Shown here one piece after another: positions 10,762 to 24,000 of a DNA stretch of 64,000 nucleotides. The DNA comes from Nectonema munidae (lineage: Eukaryota; Nematomorpha; Nectonematoida; Nectonematidae): assembly GCA_030549495.1 (NCBI GenBank), contig JAUIRK010001049.1:682001-746000 (forward strand), read 5' to 3'. Both the position numbers and the translations under genes were made by a program. The notes beneath the pieces are model-generated. The model worked only from the letters and a program-made list of their open reading frames with translations, was not told the DNA's origin and did no database searches. Each line of letters begins with the position of its first letter. The first letter of the stretch is position 1.

Positions 10762-10913
10762 AGATGTGGTGAAGCGTATGGGAGATAAGAATTTCCTGCG
10801 CTCACAAACGCGTAATGCAACATTTGTTAATCTTTCTTCGCATAGTTAACCGCTAAAATCAATAACAATCGTTTTAGAATCAATAATGTGATTTATTCTT
10901 CGCACACTCTCGG
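10762..10913 (+). repeat. Dispersed 150-bp repeat, copy 1 (second copy 33243-33393)
   Basis: About 150 bp matches 33243-33393 closely, including TGCGCTCACAAACGCGTAAT, CTTTCTTCGCATAGTTA and AATCAATAATGTGATTTATT. It is more GC-rich than its surroundings. Flanks differ in both copies, so it is a mobile or dispersed unit. There is no open frame. It could be a MITE or a SINE body. Confidence 0.7.
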
Positions 10914-10997
10914 TATAAAATAACGAATGCCCTTCGTTAAAAATTAGAAGGTTGTATCTAAACTAAATAAAAGTAGACTACGATTATCCAACAAAAC

Positions 10998-11683
10998 TCG
11001 TACATTTAATCGACATTTTTCACTTGAAAAATAATTTAAAATTTATTAGAAAAATATTATACTGACCTATACTACTGACCCATAAAAAGTAAAAAATATA
11101 TATTAATTTTCGATAGTTTTATTTAACTATGACATTTTAAAATGTTAAAAACAATATTCTACCTTTGTGAATATAAAATTTTGAAGAAATGATATATAAA
11201 CTCATCACGTTAATTATTGGTATTTTTTGAAACTAGATAAAAGTTGACTGACCTCACATAAAAGCCGATTATGGAAAAATAAAAATATATTTATTTGTAA
11301 AACCTAGCCTATTTTACCCACAAAGAGTATAGCTTCAAATCTTGTACATTCGATCAACATTTTTTATTTCAAAAATAATTTTAAATTTATTAGAAAAACA
11401 TTATACTGATCTATACTACTGACCCATAAAAAGTAAAAAATATATATTAATTTTCGACAGTTTTCTTTAACTATGAAATTTTAAAATGTAAAAAATCATA
11501 TTTTACCTTTATGAATATAAAATATTGAAAAAATATTATATAAATTAAGAACGTTAATTATTATTGGTATTTTTTGAAACTAGGTAAAACTTGACTGACC
11601 TCACATAAAAGCAGATTTTGGAAAAATGAAAATATATTTATTTGTATAACCTAGCCTATGTTAACCACAAAGAGTATACCTTT
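10998..11683. repeat. 343-bp tandem duplication
   Basis: Two direct copies, 10998-11340 and 11341-11683, start CTCGTACATTTAATCGAC and CTTGTACATTCGATCAAC. They share CTATACTACTGACCCATAAA and CTGACCTCACATAAAAGC. They differ by scattered substitutions and small indels, so the duplication is not recent. No open frame is conserved. Confidence 0.85.
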
Positions 11684-11894
11684 TCAATGAAATGAAGTTT
11701 TGATTCACCTAAAACATGGCGCTCTATTTTACAGGATTTTGATACTTTTCTATTACGAAACATTTAATAGATTTTTCATTTTAAATATATTTCGATATTA
11801 TATAGCTATTGTCAATTTTTTAAATTTCTTTAAATTTTTACTGTGTCTAACTGTTATTTTTTGTACGGTTTTGTTTCTTCAAATAGTTTCTAGC

Positions 11895-12965
11895 ATGGAG
11901 CATATTGATAAATTAAAATAATTGCTTGATAAAATTGACACATATTAAAAAAAAAAAATTAAACTAAGCCTTTCAAAAAATATTAAAAATTTTGATATTG
12001 AATGTTCTTTCAATAATAAATTATCTTCAATAGATAAAAGCGTTAAAAGTATCCTCAATGCTTTTGAATTTGACAAAAACTCCGATTTCGTTGCAAAAAG
12101 AGCGAATCTAAAAACAGACTCTCGAACTTTTACTGAGGTTTCTACTGATGATAATAATTATAAAGCTACCTATTCTGATGCTCTTAAAAAACAAGTTTTC
12201 TTAATGTCGAATTTGAGAAGCAGGAAGATGTTTTAAAATTTAAAGAGTTTTCAAATTCTGCATTATCGAAAATTAAAGTTACAAATTTAAAAACTAATAA
12301 AAATACCCTTAAGTTTTATTTTCCCGATTCTAATTCTTTAAAAAATGCTAAAAAAATGTTTTGTAAATAAGTTAAAAGATGACAAAACTGTTAAAATTAA
12401 TAGAAACCCAATTTTTAATACTAAAATTATGATTAATCATCTTAGTTCTGAGTTGGATGACGATGTAGTTTTAAATTCAATATATGATAAAAACGACTAT
12501 ATTAAAAAACATTTTGATGAAGGCAAAGTTTTCAAAATTCTTTTCTCAAAGATAAATTCAAAAACCAGCAAATAAATTATAGTTTTCACTGTAGATCCTG
12601 AATTAAGATCTTTAATTAAAAGTAATAATAACTGCTTGTTTATTGAGTATAATTGTCACCATGTTTTTGATTTTTATTCAGCTAAACAGTGTAATATTTG
12701 TTGTAAGTATGGGCACACTGCTTCGTATAGTAAGTCTTCTAATTTACCTACATGTAAATTTTATGCAGGCTCTCATCTGTATACTACATTTCCTTTATCT
12801 TCCAAATTTGAATTATTTAAATGTTCCAATTGCTTAATTAAAAAAATGAATCATTCTAACCATAATGCTTTTGATTTTAACTGTCCTATTCGAATAAGTA
12901 AATGTGAGTACATCAAAAATAATACAAATATTATGTCTAATCAAAGTGTTATATTAAATGAATAA
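11895..12965 (+). pseudogene. LINE C ORF1, Gag-like zinc-knuckle protein
   Basis: A start is likely at the ATG at 11895 (MEHIDKLK). The frame breaks early, then runs as SFNNKLSSIDKSVKSILNAF and further in changed frames (EKQEDVLKFKEFSNSALSK, TLKFYFPDSNSLKNA, KHFDEGKVFKILFSKINSK, VDPELRSLIKSNNNCLFIEY). The knuckles follow at 12690-12870: CNICCKYGHTASYSK, where the last Cys is lost, CKFYAGSH, and CSNC with a run of histidines. There are at least four breaks over about 350 codons. It is homologous to LINE B ORF1 in domain order and to the Gag relic of LINE E ([19 protein letters not shown]). Confidence 0.85.
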
Positions 12966-15805
12966 ATACATTAATAACTTTAAAGGATTTGCTTTTCCCA
13001 AGATTGACTTCAACTTTTATACTATTATGGTCTTAAACAATTGTTTGATTCACAAAATAATAGAGTCTCACCACGTAATCTTTCAGTTTTTCACCTCAAC
13101 TGTCGAAGTTTAAACAAAAATTATGAATATATTAAGATGTTTATTGATGAAGTAGGTTATCCTAACATTGATATTTTCGCACTAACAGAAATATGGCAAC
13201 CCAGTTGTTATAAGGATTCAAAGGGTTTTTATTTTGTTTCTTCAGAACATATTCAACGTCGAGGTGGAGGTTTAGGCGTATACATTAAAGAAAATTTTTT
13301 TGATATACATTAGTTAGTACCTGTCTTGAAATCTCCTCTTTTGAATTCATGATTGTTGACTTTTCAAGTTTCAGAATCATCTCAATCTACCGGCCCCCCC
13401 AGTTCAGAAGTTAAACTTTTTTTTATCAGAATTAGAAAATCTTCTCTTTCATAGCCAAAGTAATAAGAATACGTTTATTTTAGGAAATTTTAATTTAGAT
13501 ATGAATAAGTTTGATATATGTAATGATGTTTTTGATTTTTATAATTTATTATATGAAAAAAAATTTTTTCCCAAAATTTTAGGTTCGACTAGAATTTATA
13601 AACTAAGTCACACTTTTATTGATAATATTTTTACTAATTTTGAGTGTAATGGTAGCTTTTCAGGCAATATCATGATTGACATTTCAGACCATTTTCCTAA
13701 CTTCATATTGTACAAAAACTATTTTAATAATCTTACAAATGTAGATGAAAAAAATGAATGTTTCAGAGTTTTTAGTAACAAAAATTTCAAGCATTTTTAT
13801 TTTAATTTGTGGAGAGAAAATTGGGAATTAGACCATTTCAAAAATGTTTACGATTACTATGATAAATTAATAGAAAAAATGAACTACATCATTAACATAA
13901 GTTTTCCTTTTGTTTCCAATTACCATCGTTTTCCTAAAGCTAATACATGGTTTTCAACTGAACTTAAAGAATTGAAAAAAATCAAAGATAAGCTATTCCA
14001 TAAATACTTAAAAGTTAGGAATTTGGAAACATGGAATTCGTACAAATTAGTTAGAAATCTGTATAATAAAAAAGTAACGTTGCTGAAAAATGAGTTTTAT
14101 GGTTCCAAATTATTAAGTTCTAAAAATGATATTAAGGCTTCTTGGAAGGTAATAAATAATATACTAGGTCGCAATCGTTATGAACCTGTCCCTTTAGACC
14201 AGAATCAATTGAATAACTTTTTCACCTCTACCATCTGCAATGAGTCCATGTCCGTTGTGTCTCCTAATTTCAATATTACTCCCGTAACCAATTCCTTCTT
14301 TTTGATGAGATTTCTATCAATGAAATTTTAATTACTGCTAATTATTTCAATTCTTCTTCTTCGACAGGTTGGGATAATTTATCTAACAAAATTGGTAAAA
14401 TTATTGTTCCCTTTTTATTGAAAAACTTGTATATCCTTTTTAATAAAATGTTATCAGAAAAATGCTATCCATATAATCTCAAAATAGCTAAAGTAACTCC
14501 TATTTTTAAATCGAGTGACAAAAAAGCTGTAAAAGCTATAGACCCATCAGTATTCTTCCTTTTCTAGGTAAAATTTTGAAAAAATTGTTTTTAATCGTAT
14601 GATTAAGTTTGCAGATAAATTTGATATTATTAATTCTAGACAATATGGTTTTAGAGCTGGAATGTCGACCGATATTGCAGTGGGGAATATTATCAGTTTT
14701 AATATAGAGTCTTTAGAAAATGAATATGAATCCTCTGCAATTTTTATTGATTTCTCTAAAGCATTTGATAGCATTAACTATGATTACCTTTTAATAAAGC
14801 TACACAAATACGGGTTTAGAGGCAAGTTTTTAGAACTCTTAAGTAGTTATCTTTGTGACCGACAACAGTTTGTTTCTATAAATAATAAATCGTCTAAATT
14901 GTCTAAAATATCTAAAGGTGTCCCACAAGGTTTAATTTTGGGGCCTCTTCTTTTTATTCTTTATATTAATGATATTTTTACTCTACAAAACTCTTTTTTT
15001 CAATCTTTACATGTATGCTGACGATTGTGTTGTATTATTTCGTAGTAAAAATTTATTCTCCAATCAAAACCTTATTAATACTTTTTTTTGTAATTTTCAT
15101 GAATGATGTATATTAAATGATCTGTGCCTCAATTAATCTAAGTGTAAATACATGGTTTTTAGTAAGCGTAGTAATAGTCCAACTCTTTTTTTGAAACTTG
15201 GGGAGGCATATCTAGAGAAATCTGAAACTTATAACTATTTAGGTTTAAACATTGATTCGAATCTCAGTTTTTCTAAACAATATGATAAGGTTATAAAAGA
15301 TACGTCTGTAGCCATTGGAATACTGTATAAGATTAAAAACTTTTTTGATATGAAAACTCGAATAAATATTTATTATGCTATTTTTCATTCCAGACTTCTC
15401 TATTGTAACTTTATTTGGTGTTCATCTAGTGCTAATAAATTTTTTAAGTTACAAAAGAAACAAGATAAGGCCTTAAAAATTATTTCAAATAAAGACCCGA
15501 TATACGCACGCAATTCTTTTAAAATATCACATCTAAAACAAATTAATCAAATACAATTAGCTACATTTATTTATAATTGTAAAAACTATATCAATGATCT
15601 CAGTCCTATTTTTTCAGAGAACCAAAACTTTACTAATTATAACCTTCGTAATAAACATAATTTAAAAAATGTTAGATATAAGCGTGCCAAGTACAATAAG
15701 TTTTTTATTAAAAAGGGTATAAAGACATGGAATTGTTTACCGATAAATATAAGATTCTCAGTGAAAATAAAGATTTTCAAAAATAAATGTAAAAAGTTTT
15801 TTTAA
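12958..15805 (+). pseudogene. LINE C ORF2, APE endonuclease-reverse transcriptase
   Basis: Endonuclease at 13041-13313 ([29 protein letters not shown]), then after a frame change IYRPPQ and GNFNLDM (GDFN is usual), and at 13501 onward TFIDNIFTN and ISDHFP. A linker region (KANTWFSTELKELKKIK) follows. RT finger at about 14330-14600 (LKIAKVTPIFKSSDKK), palm at 14599-15021 (RQYGFRAGMS, IDFSKAFDS, GVPQGLILGPLLFILYIND), YADDCVVLF near 15010 in another frame, thumb and tail at 15152-15805 (YNYLGLNIDSNLSF, RLLYCNFIWC, KTWNCLPINIR). At least five frame disruptions make it inactive. The catalytic residues themselves are still readable. Confidence 0.9.
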
Positions 15806-16470
15806 ACAAAATGAATAAAAAGTTTTTATGTAAGAAAATATATATATATTTTTTTTCAAATTACTTGAATTTCAATAATATGATACTCGTGTGTATTTTT
15901 GTTTTCTTGTTTAGATGAGTGCTTTTGCGTTTTTTCTGATAAAATAGGCTACGAAAAATAATTTCGAATTTCCCTACCAATTATAATCTCCTACAAAAAT
16001 CTAAACAAGTTTCCAGTTTCCTCTTTTCAATCTCTTCTCTCTTCTTTCTCTATTCAACTTCTCTTATCAAACAATAATAGCTTATTTTGTCTTCCCTACT
16101 TATATATACATTTATAAAAAAAAATTATATAAATACATGTATAATTATATATAATCTTAGCATGTTATTGTAATTGAAAATGATATATTTAGGAGTTTTT
16201 TTTTATATCCTTTATGTTTGTATTAATGTCATTCAATTGATCTTCGTTTTTATTCGTCTTCTCAGGATTTTTTTTCTCCTTTTTTTACAATGTTTTGTTT
16301 TTGAACAATCTATTTTTACATATGTTGTTAAATTTTTTTTTTTTGGTGTGACAAGAACCTAATTGGTTTGCTCCACCTTCTTTTTATATTTCAGATTATT
16401 TTTATAATCCTTCTTTTTCGAAGTAAAGTCCATTTATTAAAATTTTTTAAAACTTTTGCAAAAATAAATT

Positions 16471-16924
16471 ATTCTAGAGTATGTAGCAAAGGATAAGCTT
16501 TCTAATGATATATATATCATGAAAAAGAAATATTGAAAAACAGTTTAATTCTTTCTGCAAATCAAACAAGTAAAAATTTTCAAAAAGTAGTATTAGTAGT
16601 ATTATTATTATTATTATATATTACATAAACATTTCAACCAATCATATAGTTTTTATGAAATAAAACTGCAATTTCAAAGTTAAGTTTTTTGAACTTTTAG
16701 GTAGAATTTTTGAAATGTGGCTTTCAATATGTATGTAAAATACTTTTATGAAAATTTTTATTTTAAGTATATTTTTTAAGCATTTTACGATTTACACATT
16801 TAAATATATAATACGGCAGCAAGTTCTGGCAAGTTGTCTCCCCGAATATACAATTAAATACAATAAAGAAATGAAAAAAAAGTATAGTAAATGAATAAAT
16901 GTTTATAAACAGTGTTAAGCAATG
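16471..16924. other. AT-rich spacer with simple repeats
   Basis: It contains a short (TTA)n run at about 16597-16618. At 16826-16852 there is a short piece resembling the foldback-like repeat (AAGTTGTCTCCCCGAAT). Otherwise nothing was recognised. Confidence 0.5.
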
Positions 16925-17895
16925 CTAAATGGTGAAACAAACATAACACTGTTCCTTTTGACAAACATAGTTGTAATCTTTTATGATGAATGCCTTAAGG
17001 ATGCGTTTAAAGGCGTTGATAGAAAGTGAAAAATCAAGATTGTGATGATGCATTAAATTCACAAGTTTTGAAATTCTGTGGCATGGAGACATTTTGGATT
17101 TTACGAGAGTGCAAGTAGGGAGTGTAAGGAAACTTGAGTTGTGAAGTTGGTAGGGGCAGCTTTCATTTTTGATAGTAAACCAATTATTAAAGATTTCAGG
17201 CAATAGTTTGTCTTTAAATTTAAAGAAAGAAAGAAAGAAAGAATTTATAGAAAAAAAATATACAATTTAGAATAAAAAATTACAGTAGTTATTAAAAATT
17301 TAGTAGTTGAGCACACTCAAGACTAATTAAAGCCTCTTTCAAGAAAAATAGAACACATTGAGTTATATAAATATCGTAACATTTAAGAGTTTCATTGTTA
17401 AAAAATAACATATTTGTATGTGATAAATAAGGTTTATTAAAAACTATTCTAATAATTTTTTTTGGGAAGAGACAATTTTCTTACTCAAACGGTGACCATA
17501 GTTTATTAAACTATATGTTAAATTGGTAAGATATATAGTTTTATATAATAAAAATTTCGTCTGGACAGGAAGTATACTTCTACATTGTTTAAATTTTCCA
17601 ATAATACAGTTCATTTTACTAAGAATATAATCATTATGGGCTTTCCAATTTAAGTTCTAAAGTCCTAGAAAATTAAATTTTGAAACAAACTCAAAGGGAA
17701 AACAAAAATTTTTCAAAAGGGAACAATTTTTGAAGCATAACGCTTTGCATTTGCTCATGTTTATTTAAGAGAATTTGATGAAAACCAACTGAAGAAACTG
17801 TCAATTTTGTCATTCAAAAGAGGATCGCTCAAGGAAAAAATGACAAAAATATCGTCTGCATAAAAATTTATCAATCACATTTTTTAAGTTAAGTG
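16925..17895 (-). pseudogene. LINE D RT-thumb and C-terminal fragment
   Basis: Read on the minus strand from about 17895, it shows NFYADDIFVIFSLSD (motif C), then in shifting frames LNWKAHNDYILSKMNCIIG, FLLYKTIYLTNLTYSLINYG and LSKKIVSSQKKL (thumb). The C-terminal LINE tail at 17203-16925 reads LPEIFNNWFTIKNES, CHRISKLVNL and NAFKRILKAF. The first two thirds of the protein are absent. There are several frame changes. An AAAG microsatellite lies at 17222-17241. The fragment ends within about 95 bp of the PPIH start codon. Confidence 0.8.
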
Positions 17896-17920
17896 TAACC
17901 TTTAATTTAAATTTGAATCC

Positions 17921-17930
17921 ATATATAATT
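17921..17930 (+). promoter_or_regulatory. Possible TATA-like element upstream of PPIH
   Basis: ATATATAATT lies about 60 bp before the ATG at 17989, a plausible distance if the 5' UTR is short. In DNA this AT-rich the match has little weight. An upstream non-coding exon cannot be excluded. Confidence 0.2.
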
Positions 17931-17988
17931 ACGATTACATTTTTTTATAAAGAATTTAGTATTAATTTAATTTAAGCATAACTTTACA

Positions 17989-18060
17989 ATGTCGCTTTTC
18001 GATAGAATCGATCACCCTGATAATCCTATAGTCTTTTTAGATATAATGATAGGAACTTCT
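17989..18060 (+). CDS. PPIH: PPIH exon 1
   Basis: Twenty-four codons from the [15 protein letters not shown] then [12 protein letters not shown]. Donor GTAAAA at 18061, phase 0. It aligns with the N-terminal strand of human PPIH (NPVVFFDVSIGGQ). The ATG is the only in-frame one near the homologous start. Confidence 0.92.
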
Positions 18061-21000
18061 GTAAAAATAATTTTTATAAAAATATTGGTGCTTTTTCGTA
18101 TTTATTACGCCACCCCAATTTCATGAGTGGCTGTGTAATTTCCTTTTTCCCTATACTCTTGTTCCTTATTGTGTTATCTATCTTCCATTCATGATTCCAT
18201 TATTTGTAACCTGAGTTTCATTGCCTATTTACCTGGCATGCACTATCTATAAATTATACTTTGAATCCTAAAGATCTTTTTACAGGTGACCGCATAAAAC
18301 TCATGGAATCTTAGTCTTCTACGAAACCCAATAATAGGACAAGACGTTCGCATATAAATCCCTATTTATATTATTTTTATAGCGTAAACGACATATATAA
18401 GATTATTTTTCAAAGTTATATGTTGTAAATTTTCAAACCCAATACATTTTTATACGCTGCCTTCTTTTCATCTATTATATTTATTCATTTATACTTGGTT
18501 TCATAAAATTGCACGGCCTCCCGAGAAATAAGGTAGTGTCCTAAAAAATAAAATATTTAATAATAACTGATGTACATAACATTTAAATATTAATGTTTAT
18601 TTTGCTTTATGGTGCCCATTATTTTTATTTAATAACTTTTATATTCTTAACCTTTTTATGCTAACGGGCCCTCCATTGATTCCTAGTTTTTCTTGAAACA
18701 CATTTTATAACACTAACTCTGCCCTTTCCAAATATAAATGTTTATTACATGATTTATAAACAGTAACACATGTAAAAGTTTAATCTTTTCACGTTTCTTC
18801 ATTCACTTTATGTTTTTCTTATACCCGTTTGAAGAAAAATTTATATACTTGATAACCACATGTCAAGAACAAATCCACGTCCAGGGTTATTAGGCCTTCA
18901 AAGAAAGTGTCAATATATGACAAATTCAAAATACAATATCATTTATGAGCCTAAATATATTTATACATTCTTTCACAAATACTGAAATTACCTTTCATCG
19001 ATTTTTCTCTCAATCTACGTTTTGTTTTTTGATTTAAATCAGGGGCGCACCTCCTTGAAATTATTAGAGGGGAGGGGGCGAAATTTTTTTGTTGCAATTT
19101 TTAATATTAGTGCTCTGAAAATACCACGGGAGACGAAATATTCAAGCAATCCTTTAAAATAGTGTATTCAGCGCATACCTAAAGTCCTAAATTTATAAGA
19201 CTACTTTATATTTTTTTTTACAAATTTGGTGAATTTAAATACTATACTTCCAGCGAAAATATTTTAATTAAATTTGCAGAATATACACTAGTTTAAAAAA
19301 AATCCAAAATTGTTGGAAGGGGGGGGGGGTGGAATAGGCTTTTCATTTGAAAATGAAGTAGTCTACCAGGCACATTACATGAATTGATGAAAGCATATTT
19401 GATTCATAGAGAAAACAAATAACTGAAGGTTGGATAGTTTTATATGAGTGAATGTAGTCTGAAGGCAAAGAGTCTACTAGACACCCTGCGATGTTTATAT
19501 GAAAAAATGTGATTGATTCAGGGGCAAGGGTATGCAATGAAGTTATAATTGTGCAAAGAAAAATAACACAATAAATTAAGATTTGATTTTTCTCAGCATT
19601 ATTCAAAAATAGTTTAAAAGCTAAATTGATGCAAGCTACAAAATTTTTATAATCAGCAAAAGCCAACGTTTAAGTAGCTAACCCTTATAGGGTGATTTGG
19701 TAGCACTTGTGTTTTTTACATATTGTAAAGAATCATAGTATACAAAAATGGTAATTTAATTTCTTTTTATAAAATTATTTAAGTCTAAAAACACAAAATC
19801 ATTAAAAATTATTTAAACTAACATAAATCATAGTATACAAGAACAGAAAATCATTGTTTTTTTGAATATTTTTGTCCACAAATAAAATTCTGAGAGCTGT
19901 TATAAATAGATTAAGTACATTTTTAGCAACTGAAACATTTTGTTTCGATATTATATTTTTATTATAATAATCAACAAATTTTCTTAAAAAAAAGATTTAA
20001 TTATGTACAGTGTTATTTATAAAATTTAACAATCGAACATTATAAAAAATATCTGCTCAAATATTAAGCAAATAGAGTATTCTTGCTTTTAAACCGAAAA
20101 GCTAGTCAAAATATTCATTCCTAAATAGCTATTAGTTAAAGTTTTCAAATGTTACAAAATGTAGCAAACGTAGTGATAAAGATTAAATGACCTTTGTTGA
20201 AAAAAAATCCTAGCACAAGTCTATTACAATATTCATTGATATAAAATTGTAACGATTGAAAACTATTTTAATATTTAACCCTATTAGTGCTGGCGGTGCC
20301 GTAAAACGCCCCCCTTCACTAAAAAATTCATTGTAGAAAATTAGCTGAATCATATCCCTTCAAATTTTGTGAATTTTCCTAAAATCGCTAGCTGCATCTT
20401 TTGAAACCATTTTCATGGTAGTTGAATGACCCGTTCATGTCCAAAATTGTCAATCAAAATTAAAATTTAAAATTTTTCAACAAAATTTTGACATTATCTG
20501 TACTTAACCTTATAACTTAGGATCTATATTATATAATACCTTGAAAATTTATAATTATATACAGTTTGGAACGCATAACACTTTATATATTTAATTTTTT
20601 CAATAATCATTAGAAGATGTCAATCAAAATTTTGATTGATCAAAAATATATCTAAAAAATATACCTTCAAATTTTACATAAAATATATTTTTTTTACTAA
20701 ATCGGTCATGTTGTTTTCATTTCTGGACTCATTTTTTACATTTGGGATTTGAAAATACCTATAAGTATTAATCAAATTTGCGGTTTACTTCTGAAAATTG
20801 TCTCTAAAAACATTCCTTCACATTTTACATAAATATATGTGTTATACTAAATTGGCCATGCTGGTTTCATTTCTGGACTCATTTTTACGTTTAGGATGTG
20901 AAAATACCTATAGGTGTTAATCAAATTTGCGGTTTACTTCTAGAATCTAGATACTGTCTTCAAAACAAAATATCTGTTTTATACCAAATCGACTATGCTT

Positions 21001-24000
21001 ATTTTATTTCTGTACTGGATTTTGGATAATACGGTTAAAAAATATCTCGAAGTGAAGATATTCGAGAAAAATATTCGAATTAGTAGTGTATGCTTGAAAA
21101 TCAGTTCTGTAAAAAATTTCAAAAAATGGCTGCATATTAGTTATATAGTAAAAATATACTTTTTTTTGTATATTTTGGCTTATAATACTTTCTACAATCA
21201 TCTTGATTATGAAATTTATTTAAAAAAAACAAAACGTATTATAAAATCTTTTAAAAATTTGTATGAGAGAAGGAACCAAGTTGAAAACTAATTGAAAAAA
21301 GAACATGTGATAAAAACAAATAATTAAAAAAAAATGTATCTTGACTAAATGGAAGATCTAGCATGTTCTAATTAACTAGGAAGTGGTTTAATTATATAAT
21401 ATTAGATACTTCAAAAAAGATTTTGACTGTGAAAAAGAAGTTCCTCTTTTACAAATGAAAAATATTTAAATCTATGTCTTATCATCTAGGATTACAATTA
21501 ATATTTAGCTAAGATGGTAGGAAATCTGAGAATTTAGAATAGGTCAGATTTATCAAAAATGGCACAGATGCCAATATGTGAGAATTTAGTCACTATCAAG
21601 ATATTTTTAATTTAAATTGAATTTGTCCATCTTTTTCCTTTTGCCTCAAAGTGATAATTTTTTAGATGAAGAACGTGGACAACTTTTTGTAATTGAAAAA
21701 TGAACATCACGAATGATTCATCAGAAAAAAACCTTTGAAATGAGATTGGTTGACAAATATTCAGGCCTGATAATAAAATACACGATACTAATAAAAAAGT
21801 ATGAGATTAAGAAGATTCTTTAATCGGAATGCTTTGAGAGAGGAAAAAAGTAATTTTATCATTATAAAAAAATTTTCGAACACATATTGAAGAATATAAA
21901 TTTCTAATAAAAAAGAGCTACCAAGAAAGGATCATCATTGAATGAATAGCAAAATTACATACTGTAAATTATAATATGACGTAGAGACCACTAGCCGATA
22001 ACAAATTTGTAGCCAAAAATGGAGATTTTATCGAGTTACATAAGTTACTGTAGAATGAAATATTTTGAGTGAATTAAACACCTAAAATTGGTTTATTAAA
22101 TAAATTAAGAAAATGATTACCAGAGAAATACCGCAAGTAGAAGTTATTTTTATGTTTATATATTTGATATTGATTTACAGGTTTAATCGATTTTTTGACA
22201 GGTTTTGTTCATTTCATAAAAAATAAACATCACCATTAAATTCTACATACTTGTAATGTATAAAAAACTTTTTATAAGAATAAAAATTTTAATTTTGAGA
22301 TGGGCTGTCATATTTAAATTATTTGTCAGGTTTGACTAATTTTTTATAAAAAAAGGAATATAACCAGTAAACACAGTATACTTGAAAATGGGTATATGTG
22401 TGTAAAATGCCTATATACACGGTAAACTTCATCATCTCCCTATACTTTCTATTAAACGTAATTCTCTAATTCAAAAAATCGTGCCTGATCCTTTCTTTTT
22501 GGGATAAATCAATTTTTTGGCAGTTTTGATTGATTTTCATAAAAAATGAATATCAACACTGAATTACGCATGCTTAAAAATGGGTATATATGTGTAAAAA
22601 ACTTTATATTATTACTTAGATAAAAAGTTTCTTTTTAAGATGAGCTGTCATATAAATCAATGCTTTGATAACTTTAATTGATTTTTATAAAAAAAAATGA
22701 ATATCACTGCTGAATTCAACATGTTTCAAAATGGGTGTATATGTGTAAAAAACATTATATAATTAAGATAAAAAGTTTCTTTTTTGAGATGAGCTGTCAT
22801 ATGTAAATCACTTTTTTGACAGGTTTGATTGATTTTCATAAAAAATGAATATCACCACTGAATTCAGCATATTTGAAAATGCGTATACATGTGTAAAAAA
22901 CAATATAATTATTTAGATAAAAAGTTCCTTTTTGAGATAAGATGTCACATTTAGATCAATTTTTTGACAGGTTTGATTGATTTTCATAAAAAATAAATAT
23001 TACCACTGAATTCAGCATATTTGAAAATGGGTATACATGTGTAAAAAACTTTATATAATTATTTAAATAAAAAGTTCCTTTTTGAGATGAACTGTCAAAT
23101 ATAAATCAAATTTTTGACAGGTTTGATTGATTTTGATAAAAAATGGTCATCACCACTGAATTCAGCATAGTTGAAATATATATGTAGCATTAAAAATATT
23201 TATAAAAACTTATTAATATCTGAGAAATTTTTGTCAGAAAACAGTTTAAAAGAACAAATCTTTAATTTTTTTTATAAATAAAGAAAAAAATTAAATTTAT
23301 TTTACAATATACAGGCAAAGCAATATATTCAGGAAAATTAAAAGATCAAATGCTTAAGGAAAAGATTATATATCAGACAGCTGTCAATCACTTTCTTTAG
23401 CTCACTTGTTATGCCTAAATGGCTTGCTTGTATGTTGTTTCCGTGTATAATGTACTGAAACTCAGGCTTCTTTTATTTACGCAATATTATTATGAGTATG
23501 AAATAGAAATGGAAAGATGTTCGCAGAAGGGAATTTACCTTGTCAATTATTATTTATCTAAAGTAATGTACATTCTGTCTAATTTTTTTCACAATATATT
23601 GCTACCTAATTAATATTTATACAAAAATGATTATATTTTTTTCATGATATATTCTTATAAATTAGTTTGTTACCTCGTTTTAACTGACTAAATGACAATT
23701 AAACAATATTCGAGCTTAGTGGTCCTAATAAGCATCGAAACCTTCTTCTTTGAAAGCCCTTAATTTCTAATGTCTCCCAAAAGTACGGCTAAAAATATAT
23801 ACGAAATATATATATGTAATTTGTAGGGAAGAAGAGTGAACGCTTTTAACTTCTATAAATGATTTTAAGGAAGTTGGTAGAATTAAGTTTGAATTGTTTG
23901 CCAATGTTGTGCCGAAGACGTGTGAAAATTTTAGGTTGCATTTTGTCTTACTTTTTTCGCATTCACGCTTTTTTTCTTTAGGCAGTTTTGCACAGGCGAA

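Larger units (their letters stand above)
11895..16470 (+). mobile_element. LINE C, jockey-like non-LTR retrotransposon, degenerate
   Basis: The organisation matches LINE B: ORF1 with zinc knuckles (about 11895-12965), ORF2 with APE and RT (12958-15805), and an AT-rich 3' UTR of uncertain end near 16470. ORF1 and ORF2 again meet at the octamer ATGAATAA (12958-12965). Many frame changes show it is older than LINE B. The LINE E relic (24548-25690) and the scrap at 3955-4512 belong to this family. Confidence 0.88.
20279..23247 (+). mobile_element. piggyBac-like non-autonomous element with internal tandem repeats
   Basis: The left end is TTAA (20275-20278) then CCCTATTAGTGCTGG. Inside are two to three units of about 160 bp (20600-20990; GGACTCATTTTT and AATCAAATTTGCGGTTTACT recur), an unassigned core (about 21000-22170), and about seven units of about 150 bp (22190-23240). 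The latter block ends like 25720-25830, where the matching right terminus is still present. No transposase could be identified. The right terminus of this copy appears lost. Confidence 0.55.
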
